This document shows positions 1-6,497 of a DNA stretch of 9,740 nt, piece by piece. This stretch comes from CANLWN01 sp039815505 (GTDB taxonomy: Bacteria > Bacteroidota > Bacteroidia > Flavobacteriales > Flavobacteriaceae). Within the stretch, counting starts at the first letter, position 1. Each line of letters starts with the position of its first letter. The position numbers and the translations under genes were made by a program. The stretch is from the NCBI GenBank assembly GCA_039815505.1, contig JBCBZE010000106.1:1-9740 (forward strand), given 5' to 3'. The notes beneath the pieces were generated by a model. The model searched no databases, was not told where the DNA came from, and saw only the letters and a program-made list of their open reading frames with translations.

Positions 1-1
1 G

Positions 2-358
2 GGCGGTGCGTCCAAAGCTGTTGCCTTTGTGTTCGCCGAATTAGGAATTCCCTATGCATTTGTTTCCAGAAACCCTAAAAAAGGAGAGCTGGGATATGAA
101 AAACTAAACCGGGAAATCATTAAGGAACATACTGTTTTGATAAACTGTACACCGCTGGGAACTTATCCTAACATTACCGGGAAACCCAAAATTCCCTATG
201 AATTTATTGGACCGGAACACTTGCTGTTTGATTTAATCTACAATCCGGAAAAAACTGCTTTTCTTAAGGAAGGCGAAGCAAGGGGAGCTGTTATTTGTAA
301 TGGTCTTAAGATGTTGGAATGGCAAGCGGAAAAAGCCTGGGAAATATGGAATTCCTAA
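2..358 (+). CDS. aroE: Shikimate dehydrogenase, C-terminal part (5' end outside window)
   Basis: This enzyme reduces 3-dehydroshikimate to shikimate with NADPH in the cytoplasmic chorismate pathway. The reading frame is open from base 2 and encodes 118 residues before the stop. It begins inside the dinucleotide-binding loop (GGASKAV, residues 1-7 of the fragment). An in-frame GTG at 29 exists but lies inside this conserved domain and is not the start. Family landmarks follow in order: NCTPLGTYPN, DLIYNPEKT, and the C-terminal NGLKMLEWQAEKAWEIW helix, whose Gln helps bind shikimate. Flavobacterial AroE is usually about 250 residues, so roughly the N-terminal half, with the catalytic Lys/Asp pair, lies upstream of the window. 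The next gene starts 151 bp downstream on the same strand. I see no strong terminator between them. The assignment is secure from the motifs; the cut is only the window edge. Confidence 0.95.
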   Translation, partial: GGASKAVAFVFAELGIPYAFVSRNPKKGELGYEKLNREIIKEHTVLINCTPLGTYPNITGKPKIPYEFIGPEHLLFDLIYNPEKTAFLKEGEARGAVICNGLKMLEWQAEKAWEIWNS

Positions 359-440
359 AACAAATGAACATAATTGGAAGCCAATCCCATATTAAATCGA
401 TTTAACGTACCACAGATAAACGCCTAAAAAGAAGTTTCCT

Positions 441-448
441 TACCTTTG
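441..448 (+). promoter_or_regulatory. Candidate -7 box (TACCTTTG) upstream of the DUF349 gene
   Basis: TACCTTTG matches the Bacteroidota -7 consensus TAnnTTTG exactly. It would start transcription near 453-456 and leave a leader of about 55 nt before the ATG at 510. No TTG is present at the expected -33 position (about 418-424), so the promoter is incomplete and the call is tentative. If it is not real, the gene is probably read through from aroE. Confidence 0.35.
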
Positions 449-509
449 TTCGTAGGATTGTTGTTGAGAACATACAATTTAATCCTAGCATCAATCGATA
501 AATATTTAC

Positions 510-2624
510 ATGTTGGAAGAGAAAGACCAGGAACTACATGAAAATGTAGGGGGAGAAGAAAATTCAGAAACTACTGAAACATCAACAGAATCAGAGAAAA
601 GCACTGAAATTACGCCCGATCAAAAAGATGAGATAGTATCCGAAGAAATATCGGAGGGGAAGGAAAATGCCGAAGAAGTAGCCGTGAGCTCAAAAGTGGA
701 GCCCAAAACCGGGGAATTGGAAACCGTAAAGACCAAAACCCAAGACAGTGATGAAACGGATACGGACAAAAATGTTTTGGAAGAAATAGAAGAAACCAAT
801 GCCGAGGACGCCGAGGACGAGGATAACCATCACCGTCATCATATACCCCTTTTGGACTACCACTCCATGTCCATGGAAAATTTGGTGGGCGAACTACAAA
901 AATTGGTGCGGAACGAAAAAGTGCAAGCCATTAAAAAACATGTGGATGGTATTAAGTACGAATTTGATTTAAAGTTCCAAGAATTTTTAGAGCACAAGAA
1001 GGAGGAATTCATTAGTAATGGAGGTAATGAAATAGATTTTAGATATAATTCCGTTACAAAGCGGCAATTCAACGAAGTGTATTCCGATTATCGGGAAAAG
1101 CGCAACCAATACTATAAAAACCTTGAACAGAACCTCAAAAATAACCTTTCCAAAAGATTGGAGATCATTGAGCACCTGAAGGGCTTGGTAAATGTGGAAG
1201 AGGATATAAACACCACCTATAAGAACTTTAAGGATATTCAGGAGCAATGGCGAAATGCCGGTCCGATACCCCGAACCAGTTATAACGATGTTTGGCGCAC
1301 CTACCATCACCATATTGAAATTTTTTATGATTTTTTACACTTAAATAGGGAACTTCGAGATCTTGATTTTAAACATAATTTAGAAGAAAAATTAAAGATC
1401 GTTAAGCGTGCGGAAGACTTGGTACAAGAAGAAGACCTTGGCAAAGCGTTCCGAGAGCTTCAAACTTTGCATAAAATTTGGAAAGAGGATATTGGGCCGG
1501 TAGACAGGGAACACCGTGAAGAAATTTGGGATCGTTTTAGCAGCGCTACAAGGGCCATGCACCAAAGAAGGCAGGACTATTACAAAGATCAGGATAAGAT
1601 ATATGAAAAGAACCTTGAGAAGAAAAACGAGATTATCGCTTCCATAACGGCGGTAGCTTCCAATGTAGCACATAATCATAGGGCTTTACAGCAACAGATC
1701 AAAGAAATAGAAGAGTTACGGGAAGCTTTTTTTAAGGCGGGTAAAGTACCCCAAAAGGAAAATGAAAAGACTTGGTCCACCTTTAAAGAAGCCGTCAGGA
1801 ACTTTAATCGCAATAAAAATGCGTATTACAAAAACCTTAAAAAGGACCAACAGGAGAATCTGGATAAAAAGAGGGCTTTGTTGGACTTGGCGATTTCCCT
1901 GAAAGATAGTGAAGATTGGGATACGGCCACTCCCGAAATGAAACGCATACAGAACGAATGGAAGAAAATAGGTCATGTGCCACGAAAGTTTTCGGATAAA
2001 ATTTGGAACGAATTCAAGAACGCCTGTAACCATTATTTTGATCGTCTTCACGCCCTTAAAAATAAATCCCACAAGCAAGAGTCTGAAAACCTGATTAAGA
2101 AAAACGCCTGTATGGATAGGTTAAAGGCATTTACGTTAAGTGGTAACAGAAAAGAAGACCTTGAAACCATTAAGGGCTTCATTGAAGAATGGAAAGGATA
2201 TGGCAGAGTGCCTTTTAACAAAAAGAACATCAATGTTAAGTTCAATAAAATATTGGACGCATTGTTCAAAAAATTGGACGTTAGCCGTCAGGAGTCGGAA
2301 CTGTTGCGTTACGGAGATAAAATAAAACAATTGGCGAAAGCGGATAATGAAAGGGCCATAGGAAATGAACGTATCTTTATTAGACGAAAAATTGATGAGA
2401 GCAACAATGAAATCCGGCAATTGGAAAACAACTTACAGTTCTTCTCCAACGCTTCGGAAGATAGCCCAGTTGTTCAGGAGGTCGTCAAAAACATCAATAA
2501 ACATAAAGAGGCTTTAGAAACTTGGAAGTCCAAACTAAAGAAGTTGAACATCATGGAAAATAACCTTCACAAAGAAGCTGAACAGGCAACTAGTGAAGAG
2601 ACCATATCTTCCGAAGAGGAATAA
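510..2624 (+). CDS. DUF349 multi-repeat protein with acidic N-terminal tail
   Basis: The product is a 704-residue, highly charged, cytoplasmic-type protein with no signal peptide or membrane segment. Residues 1-105 are a low-complexity acidic tail rich in Glu, Thr and Ser, ending in a His-rich patch (HHRHH, about 107-111). Residues of about 205-595 hold five DUF349 repeats. Each is recognisable by a W-K/R-x-x-G/I-x-V/I-P core followed by an Asn/Trp-rich helix: EQWRNAGPIP (about 246), KIWKEDIGPV (about 322), EAFFKAGKVP (about 404), NEWKKIGHVP (about 483) and EEWKGYGRVP (about 560). The last repeat is the most diverged. Residues of about 605-690 are predicted coiled coil, followed by a short acidic tail. 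DUF349 proteins have no settled biochemical role; the helical repeats suggest binding to a macromolecule. The ATG at 510 is preceded by an A/T-rich stretch typical of this phylum. The family call is firm; the function is unknown. Confidence 0.9.
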   Translation: MLEEKDQELHENVGGEENSETTETSTESEKSTEITPDQKDEIVSEEISEGKENAEEVAVSSKVEPKTGELETVKTKTQDSDETDTDKNVLEEIEETNAEDAEDEDNHHRHHIPLLDYHSMSMENLVGELQKLVRNEKVQAIKKHVDGIKYEFDLKFQEFLEHKKEEFISNGGNEIDFRYNSVTKRQFNEVYSDYREKRNQYYKNLEQNLKNNLSKRLEIIEHLKGLVNVEEDINTTYKNFKDIQEQWRNAGPIPRTSYNDVWRTYHHHIEIFYDFLHLNRELRDLDFKHNLEEKLKIVKRAEDLVQEEDLGKAFRELQTLHKIWKEDIGPVDREHREEIWDRFSSATRAMHQRRQDYYKDQDKIYEKNLEKKNEIIASITAVASNVAHNHRALQQQIKEIEELREAFFKAGKVPQKENEKTWSTFKEAVRNFNRNKNAYYKNLKKDQQENLDKKRALLDLAISLKDSEDWDTATPEMKRIQNEWKKIGHVPRKFSDKIWNEFKNACNHYFDRLHALKNKSHKQESENLIKKNACMDRLKAFTLSGNRKEDLETIKGFIEEWKGYGRVPFNKKNINVKFNKILDALFKKLDVSRQESELLRYGDKIKQLAKADNERAIGNERIFIRRKIDESNNEIRQLENNLQFFSNASEDSPVVQEVVKNINKHKEALETWKSKLKKLNIMENNLHKEAEQATSEETISSEEE

Positions 2625-2774
2625 AAATCGAGAACCCCTACATCATAATAACCGTAGCCCAGATTATCCGTAGGTTGGCAGGCAATGATTTAAAATTCTC
2701 ATCGATTCATTTCGTTGTCTCTTAAGCAATACCTAAAAATGGAATTGCAGGAGGAGACTAGATCATTAAAAACT

Positions 2775-3860
2775 ATGTGGACCATTACAAATTTAAAAAC
2801 TCTTAGCGCGATTTTATTTTTGGTATGTTCATTTCATATGGGCGGACAGGAAATAGATTCGGTCAAGATGGAACAAATTGATGTTATTGCGAGGCAATTG
2901 TATGACTCTAACTCATTTCTTTTAAAAGAGAGTGCTTTACAATCCAAAAGAAGTAAGGACTTTTCGTTTCCGTGGTCTCAAAACTTTTATTCCCGGACCA
3001 CATTGGAAGCTTATCTAAAGAAGCTTGAAAAAAATGCCGAAATAAGCATTGAAAATGATGGTTTTCAAGGAAATCAATTGACCCTTTCCTCCTACCTTCC
3101 TGAAGATCAAAACAATAGCATATTTACATCTTATGATTTAGAAATAATAAAAAGTGAAATAACCAACGAAAAAAATGATACGATCCAAATTGGGGGATTT
3201 AAAAGTAGAAGTTTTGGTTATGAACAGCAATGTAGTTCCGAAGACAAAAAAAAGGTTGCCGAGCTATGTAAAACAATAGAAGTAAATTTTGCGATACCCA
3301 AATTGGAGGCGACGGCATTAAGAGGTACATTAATATGGAACGGGAAATTCGTTTCGGGATATTCCTATGAAAGGATTACAAAAAATAATAGGAACATCCC
3401 CATTATCTTAAATGACCTGGAGTTTACCGTTATTGATATAATAGACAACAAAATTGTAATCTCGCACAAAAACAAAGAAGATCTACTGTTAAACGATCTA
3501 AGTTTTATCAATATAGATAAAAATGGTAACAAGATTGAAGCAATACCATATTCCGATTACTTAAATTCCAAAAAAAGAGATAGCCTAAATGAGTTACCGC
3601 GGGTGGCCAATTCAAGGCATACCGTTCAATCCTATAATTATTCGGTTTTTAAAAATAACCCTGATTTGTCATTCAATGATTACAAAAAAATGATACATAA
3701 AAAAATTTTAAGGATATTGGGTTCCGATAACCCAAAAGAGATGTTTAAAAAAGAGTTCGGAGAACATTACGTGGTCATCAGCACGGTGGACATTATTGAA
3801 AATCTATATTTTTACACCCCAAATTATGTGCAGAAGGAGTGCACAACGCAATTGAAATGA
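2775..3860 (+). CDS. Hypothetical exported protein, unrecognised family
   Basis: I do not recognise this protein. The frame stays open upstream to a TTG at 2715 and has an ATG at 2739. I prefer the ATG at 2775 because it places a signal peptide at the N-terminus: a short n-region (MWTITNLKT), a hydrophobic core (LSAILFLVCSF), and a likely cleavage near HMGGQ/E. The VC in the core is not a good lipobox. The mature part (361 residues in total from this start) is Asn-, Lys- and Ile-rich. It looks mixed alpha/beta, with a probable beta-rich middle (from GTLIWNGKFVSGYSYERI through NKIVISHKNK) and a cysteine pair spaced C-x12-C (CSSEDKKKVAELC). No catalytic motif or repeat is evident. The gene appears more A/T-rich than its neighbours. 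It sits 150 bp after the DUF349 gene with no clear promoter, and runs convergently into the acyltransferase. A secreted or periplasmic location is inferred; the function is unknown. Confidence 0.75.
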   Translation: MWTITNLKTLSAILFLVCSFHMGGQEIDSVKMEQIDVIARQLYDSNSFLLKESALQSKRSKDFSFPWSQNFYSRTTLEAYLKKLEKNAEISIENDGFQGNQLTLSSYLPEDQNNSIFTSYDLEIIKSEITNEKNDTIQIGGFKSRSFGYEQQCSSEDKKKVAELCKTIEVNFAIPKLEATALRGTLIWNGKFVSGYSYERITKNNRNIPIILNDLEFTVIDIIDNKIVISHKNKEDLLLNDLSFINIDKNGNKIEAIPYSDYLNSKKRDSLNELPRVANSRHTVQSYNYSVFKNNPDLSFNDYKKMIHKKILRILGSDNPKEMFKKEFGEHYVVISTVDIIENLYFYTPNYVQKECTTQLK

Positions 3861-3861
3861 T

Positions 3862-3914
3862 CAACCATTGCGGTAACCGCGTTAAAAAAAATCAATTCCT
3901 GTATGCAATGGTTG
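3862..3914. repeat. 10-bp perfect inverted repeat between convergent genes
   Basis: CAACCATTGC at 3862-3871 is the exact reverse complement of GCAATGGTTG at 3905-3914. The 33-bp loop contains a smaller symmetric element, GCGGTaACCGC (3870-3880), followed by an A-run (3884-3891). It starts one base after the stop codon of the exported-protein gene and lies between two convergent genes, so it may form a transcript-end hairpin. It has no T-run directly 3' of the long stem on the + strand, so it is not a canonical intrinsic terminator. Confidence 0.4.
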
Positions 3915-3985
3915 TATACCGCTTCATACAATTATCGCACTTTATGGGCCATCATTGATTCTATCATTTGTTATTGCATTCACCC

Positions 3986-5140
3986 CTACTTTGAATTTCT
4001 TCCGTAGTTCCATTTCATTCCGAAAACTACACGGCTAATGATGGTTTTACGAATAACAAAATGATATAGTGCCCAAATTAATGCGACACATGTTATAATC
4101 AAGATGATAAGTTTGGCCCCAATACCCATGTCCAAGGGTAAAATATAATACCCAATGGCTACAATAACGGCTTGGTGGATAATGTAGAAGGGGTATACTG
4201 CTGTATTTAGATACCGTAAATACGTATTGGAAAAGTTAAGGTATTTCATTGTATACCCAATAGCCGATAAGATAAGCGTCCAAATGTGAATTCCATTGAG
4301 CAAACCATAGGTGTAAAGATCCGTCGTTTGGGAAGTTGGCCTATAAAGTTCCCAATTCCAATAATATTTCCATATTAAAATTATGGCCATAAAAGATCCA
4401 ATTGTTAAAAAGAGTTTACGGTGTTTAAGGCAAGTTTGCCAAAATGCGGTAACGCCGCTTAAGGAGAACCCAAAGAAATAAAATGTAATGGATGAACAAA
4501 AAACAAACCAGTCATTTATTAAGCTTCCTTGCTCCGGCCAATCGATATATAGCCAATAAAAGTAACCTATGAATGGTGCCGCAAGTGCAAAATGGGCAAT
4601 AGGATTGGTAAACAACCTATTAAAATAGGGTAGTAGGTGGGACAACCATTTTGTTTTGGAAATGGAGAAAACTGGAAGCAGCAATAGCGTAAATACAAAT
4701 AAATAGGCCACAAACCACATATGACTCCATGTAAATGCGCCTTCCGGGTATGGTACAATTTTATAAACGGAAGGGTAAAACGCTATATAGTCCATATTAA
4801 TTATTCCCTTTTGTGACCATTCAAAATAGACTTGAATGGGGGTTATAAAAAAAATGGCAAAAGTTAAGGGGATAAACAAGCGAACAAAACGTTCTCCCAT
4901 AAAAGCTCCAATTGACCTTTTTTGTATTGAAAAACGAACTCCTACACCCGCAATGAAAAACAATAAGGGGAGTCTCCACTGATGGGTCCACCAAATAATA
5001 CGGGTAATAACAGCAGAGGTTTCTTCATTATTGATCTCCCATGTATAATGTTCAACAAAGGGAACGGCACAATGAAATACAATAAGTGTTATAAAGGCCA
5101 ACACGCGTAGCCAATCAATATAATGCAGTCTGGCGGTCAT
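3986..5140 (-). CDS. Integral-membrane acyltransferase, acyltransferase-3 (OpgC-like) family
   Basis: The product is a 384-residue polytopic inner-membrane protein with about ten hydrophobic segments. The first helix carries the R-x10-H motif of the acyltransferase-3 family (R12 and H23 in YIDWLRVLAFITLIVFHC). The cytoplasmic loop after the second or third helix carries R-x-x-R (R84-F-V-R87, followed by LFIP), as in characterised O-acetyltransferases of this family. Family members move acyl groups, often acetyl or succinyl, onto cell-surface carbohydrates; overall length and layout resemble OpgC/MdoC, which succinylates periplasmic glucans. The substrate here cannot be read from sequence. The ATG at 5140 is the natural start because it precedes the first helix by only a few residues. 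The gene stands alone, convergent with the exported-protein gene and divergent from the arsR operon. A TAACTTTA sequence (5153-5146) just upstream resembles a -7 box but has no -33 partner and would leave almost no leader. Confidence 0.88.
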   Translation of the reverse strand: MTARLHYIDWLRVLAFITLIVFHCAVPFVEHYTWEINNEETSAVITRIIWWTHQWRLPLLFFIAGVGVRFSIQKRSIGAFMGERFVRLFIPLTFAIFFITPIQVYFEWSQKGIINMDYIAFYPSVYKIVPYPEGAFTWSHMWFVAYLFVFTLLLLPVFSISKTKWLSHLLPYFNRLFTNPIAHFALAAPFIGYFYWLYIDWPEQGSLINDWFVFCSSITFYFFGFSLSGVTAFWQTCLKHRKLFLTIGSFMAIILIWKYYWNWELYRPTSQTTDLYTYGLLNGIHIWTLILSAIGYTMKYLNFSNTYLRYLNTAVYPFYIIHQAVIVAIGYYILPLDMGIGAKLIILIITCVALIWALYHFVIRKTIISRVVFGMKWNYGRNSK

Positions 5141-5272
5141 TGTTATAAAGTTATCTATTTACAATGACGTACTATGCCATGAAACAGTTGCCCCATGTTT
5201 AAAATAAAAGTTTTTGACTATCGGCTAGGACTAGCGAAACCTAAGTGGTCATACTTCTTTGAAGTAAAAAAT

Positions 5273-5303
5273 TTGTGTAACCAAATGATTACATATATAT
5301 TTG
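5273..5303 (+). promoter_or_regulatory. Promoter of the arsR-SRPBCC-DUF1059 operon
   Basis: A TTG at 5273-5275 (within TTTG, 5272-5275) is separated by 20 bp from TATATTTG at 5296-5303, an exact match to the Bacteroidota -7 consensus TAnnTTTG. Transcription would begin around 5308-5311, about 15-18 nt before the arsR ATG at 5326. Both copies of the palindromic operator overlap it. Confidence 0.7.
5277..5292. promoter_or_regulatory. Operator copy 1 (imperfect palindrome) for the ArsR repressor
   Basis: GTAACCAAATGATTAC agrees with operator copy 2 at 14 of 16 positions. It lies in the spacer between the -33 and -7 elements, so a bound dimer would block RNA polymerase. The two departures from copy 2 are in its right half, which suggests a weaker site. 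That ArsR is the ligand is inferred from position and symmetry. Confidence 0.65.
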
Positions 5304-5318
5304 TAACCAATTGGTTAC
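5303..5318. promoter_or_regulatory. Operator copy 2 (perfect 16-bp palindrome) for the ArsR repressor
   Basis: GTAACCAATTGGTTAC is a perfect palindrome. It begins on the last base of the -7 box and covers the predicted transcription start, 7 bp before the arsR ATG. Its centre is 26 bp from that of copy 1, about two and a half helical turns. Perfect dyads at the start site are typical of autoregulated winged-helix ArsR dimers. Confidence 0.75.
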
Positions 5319-5325
5319 TTAAAAT

Positions 5326-5670
5326 ATGAGAAGAGATGTTTTTCAAGCCATAGCCGACCCGGTCAGAAGAGAGATCATAGCATTGGTTTCCAATGAAAGC
5401 ATGACCGTTAACGAGGTTGCGGAAAAATTCAGTATCAGTAGACCGGCAATTTCAAAACATATAAAAATCCTAAATGAGTGTGGAGTCATTGAAATTGCCA
5501 AAAAAGGAAGGGAGCGTTATTGTCAAATTCAACCTGAAAACCTTATACCGGCCTTTCTTTGGATCGAGCAATATCAAAACCTTTGGGAAGAGAAACTAGA
5601 TTCATTCGAATCATATCTAATAAAGTTGCAAACAAGAAATAAAAAAAATGGAGGGAACAAACAAAGTTAA
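5326..5670 (+). CDS. ArsR-family winged-helix transcriptional repressor
   Basis: This is a 114-residue single-domain regulator. It opens with the family signature for non-metal ArsR proteins of this type (FQAIADPVRREIIALV, residues 6-21). A helix-turn-helix follows at about 28-56, with the recognition helix in SRPAISKHIKILNECGVI, then the wing (about 58-68, KKGRERYCQI). No CxC or other thiol metal site of the ArsR/SmtB type is visible; the single Cys residues at about 52 and 66 do not form one. A metal sensor is therefore unlikely. It probably represses its own operon through the two palindromes immediately upstream. Its last 23 nt overlap the start of the SRPBCC gene, which suggests translational coupling. 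ArsR-SRPBCC pairs are common in Bacteroidota and other bacteria; the inducing signal is not known from sequence. Confidence 0.92.
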   Translation: MRRDVFQAIADPVRREIIALVSNESMTVNEVAEKFSISRPAISKHIKILNECGVIEIAKKGRERYCQIQPENLIPAFLWIEQYQNLWEEKLDSFESYLIKLQTRNKKNGGNKQS

Positions 5671-6103
5671 CAGAACGGTAACGATCAAAAGAACATTTAA
5701 TGCACCCGTACAACTGGTTTGGGAAGCATGGACGCAGCCAGAACATATTGCTCAATGGTGGAGTCCAAAAGGAATGGAAACAAAAGTAATAGAGCATTCC
5801 TTTGAGGTCGGCGGAAAATGGAAATATACAATGCCCATGCCAGATGGGAAAGAGTTTATTGCCGAAGGAATCTATAGGGAAATAATAGAATTTAAAAAAA
5901 TTATATCATCGGCCAACTTCAAACCCATGACAGAAGGTGTGGAAATACAGGCACTGTTTGAAGCCGATGAAAACAAAACAAATTTTACGTTTAATGTAGT
6001 ACACCCAACGGAAGCCTATAAAATACAACAAGAGAAAATGGGAATATTGAACGGTTGGGGATCTGTATTCGACCGACTTGGCGAACTTCTAATGAACATG
6101 TAA
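5648..6103 (+). CDS. SRPBCC (AHSA1/START-like) domain protein
   Basis: The 151-residue product is a single SRPBCC-fold domain of the AHSA1 type. Visible family landmarks are the first strand plus turn (VTIKRTFNAPVQLVWEAWTQ, about 10-29), the WW motif (IAQWWSPKG, about 34-42), the F-x-V-GGKWKY-x-M strand (about 55-66), E-G-x-Y-REI (about 76-83), and the long C-terminal helix (GWGSVFDRLGELL). The fold makes a hydrophobic cavity, and family members bind small hydrophobic ligands or act as helpers in protein folding. No ligand can be named here. The start overlaps the arsR end by 23 nt. No later start would leave the first strand intact, so the overlap is probably real. It is likely co-regulated with, and functionally tied to, the repressor and the small gene downstream. 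Confidence 0.9.
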   Translation: MEGTNKVNRTVTIKRTFNAPVQLVWEAWTQPEHIAQWWSPKGMETKVIEHSFEVGGKWKYTMPMPDGKEFIAEGIYREIIEFKKIISSANFKPMTEGVEIQALFEADENKTNFTFNVVHPTEAYKIQQEKMGILNGWGSVFDRLGELLMNM

Positions 6104-6120
6104 CCACTAAATAAAAAAAT

Positions 6121-6360
6121 ATGAAGAAAATGACCTGTAAACAATTGGGCGGAGCTTGCGAAATGGAGTTTAAAGCCAGTACTTTCGAAGAAATGGCCGA
6201 AATGAGTAAAAAACACGGGATGCAAATGTTCCAAAAAGGGGATAAACCGCACCTTAAAGCAATGCATGAAATGCAAGGGCTTATGCAAGACCCAGCGGCT
6301 ATGCAAAAGTGGTTCCAAAACAAACAAATGGAATTTGATGCATTACCAGAGCTAGATTGA
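6121..6360 (+). CDS. Small DUF1059-like protein
   Basis: This 79-residue cytoplasmic protein is rich in Met, Lys and Glu. Its N-terminal half has the pattern I associate with DUF1059-type small proteins: MTCKQLGGACEMEF (residues 4-17, two cysteines spaced C-x6-C), then TFEEMAEMSKKHGMQMF (about 21-37) with a histidine that could complete a small metal or thiol site. The C-terminal half (about 44-79) is a Met-rich helix ending in FDALPELD. It starts 17 nt after the SRPBCC stop, on the same strand and with an A-rich leader, and is the last gene before the terminator. It is therefore very likely the third member of the ArsR-controlled operon. The family match is from memory of the motif, and the biochemical role is unknown. 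Confidence 0.8.
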   Translation: MKKMTCKQLGGACEMEFKASTFEEMAEMSKKHGMQMFQKGDKPHLKAMHEMQGLMQDPAAMQKWFQNKQMEFDALPELD

Positions 6361-6453
6361 TCATGGTATGCTACACATCTGTTTTTAGCTAAACATTAGG
6401 AAAACCACATCTGATAGTTAAATACAATCAAGATGGTTTATAAAATAGTATAG

Positions 6454-6480
6454 AAAAGGCCTGTAAATTGGGCCTTTTTT
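6454..6480. terminator. Bidirectional intrinsic terminator between the arsR operon and rny
   Basis: AAAAGGCC (6454-6461) pairs perfectly with GGCCTTTT (6471-6478) across a 9-nt loop, and a run of six T follows on the + strand (6475-6480). On the minus strand the same hairpin ends in TTTTCTA. It lies 94 bp past the DUF1059-like stop and 17 bp past the rny stop (which is on the other strand), so it can end both converging transcripts. Confidence 0.8.
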
Positions 6481-6497
6481 AAATGTACCACCCTAAG

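Noticed and set aside
374..386. Hairpin ATTGG-AAG-CCAAT just after aroE as a terminator.
   Set aside because: The stem is only 5 bp and no T-run follows, so it does not qualify as an intrinsic terminator.
857..2420. Several minus-strand open frames of 71-120 codons across the DUF349 gene.
   Set aside because: They are complementary-strand shadows of a Lys/Glu-rich coding sequence, giving Phe/Leu/Ile-rich translations; no start context or family motif supports them.
2715..2774. TTG at 2715 or ATG at 2739 as the start of the exported protein, with a Shine-Dalgarno-like AGGAGGAG at 2749-2756.
   Set aside because: The longer starts put an acidic stretch (MELQEETRS) ahead of the signal peptide. 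The purine run is 18 nt from the ATG at 2775, too far for a Shine-Dalgarno site, and this phylum rarely uses one.
5224..5235. Small inverted repeat GCTAGGACTAGC between the acyltransferase and arsR genes.
   Set aside because: The 5-bp arms with a 2-nt centre have no T-run, show no relation to the operator motif, and are short enough to occur by chance.
5991..6327. Two overlapping minus-strand open frames (103 and 110 codons) opposite the SRPBCC and DUF1059-like genes.
   Set aside because: They are antisense to two recognisable genes, overlap each other in different frames, and have no conserved features.
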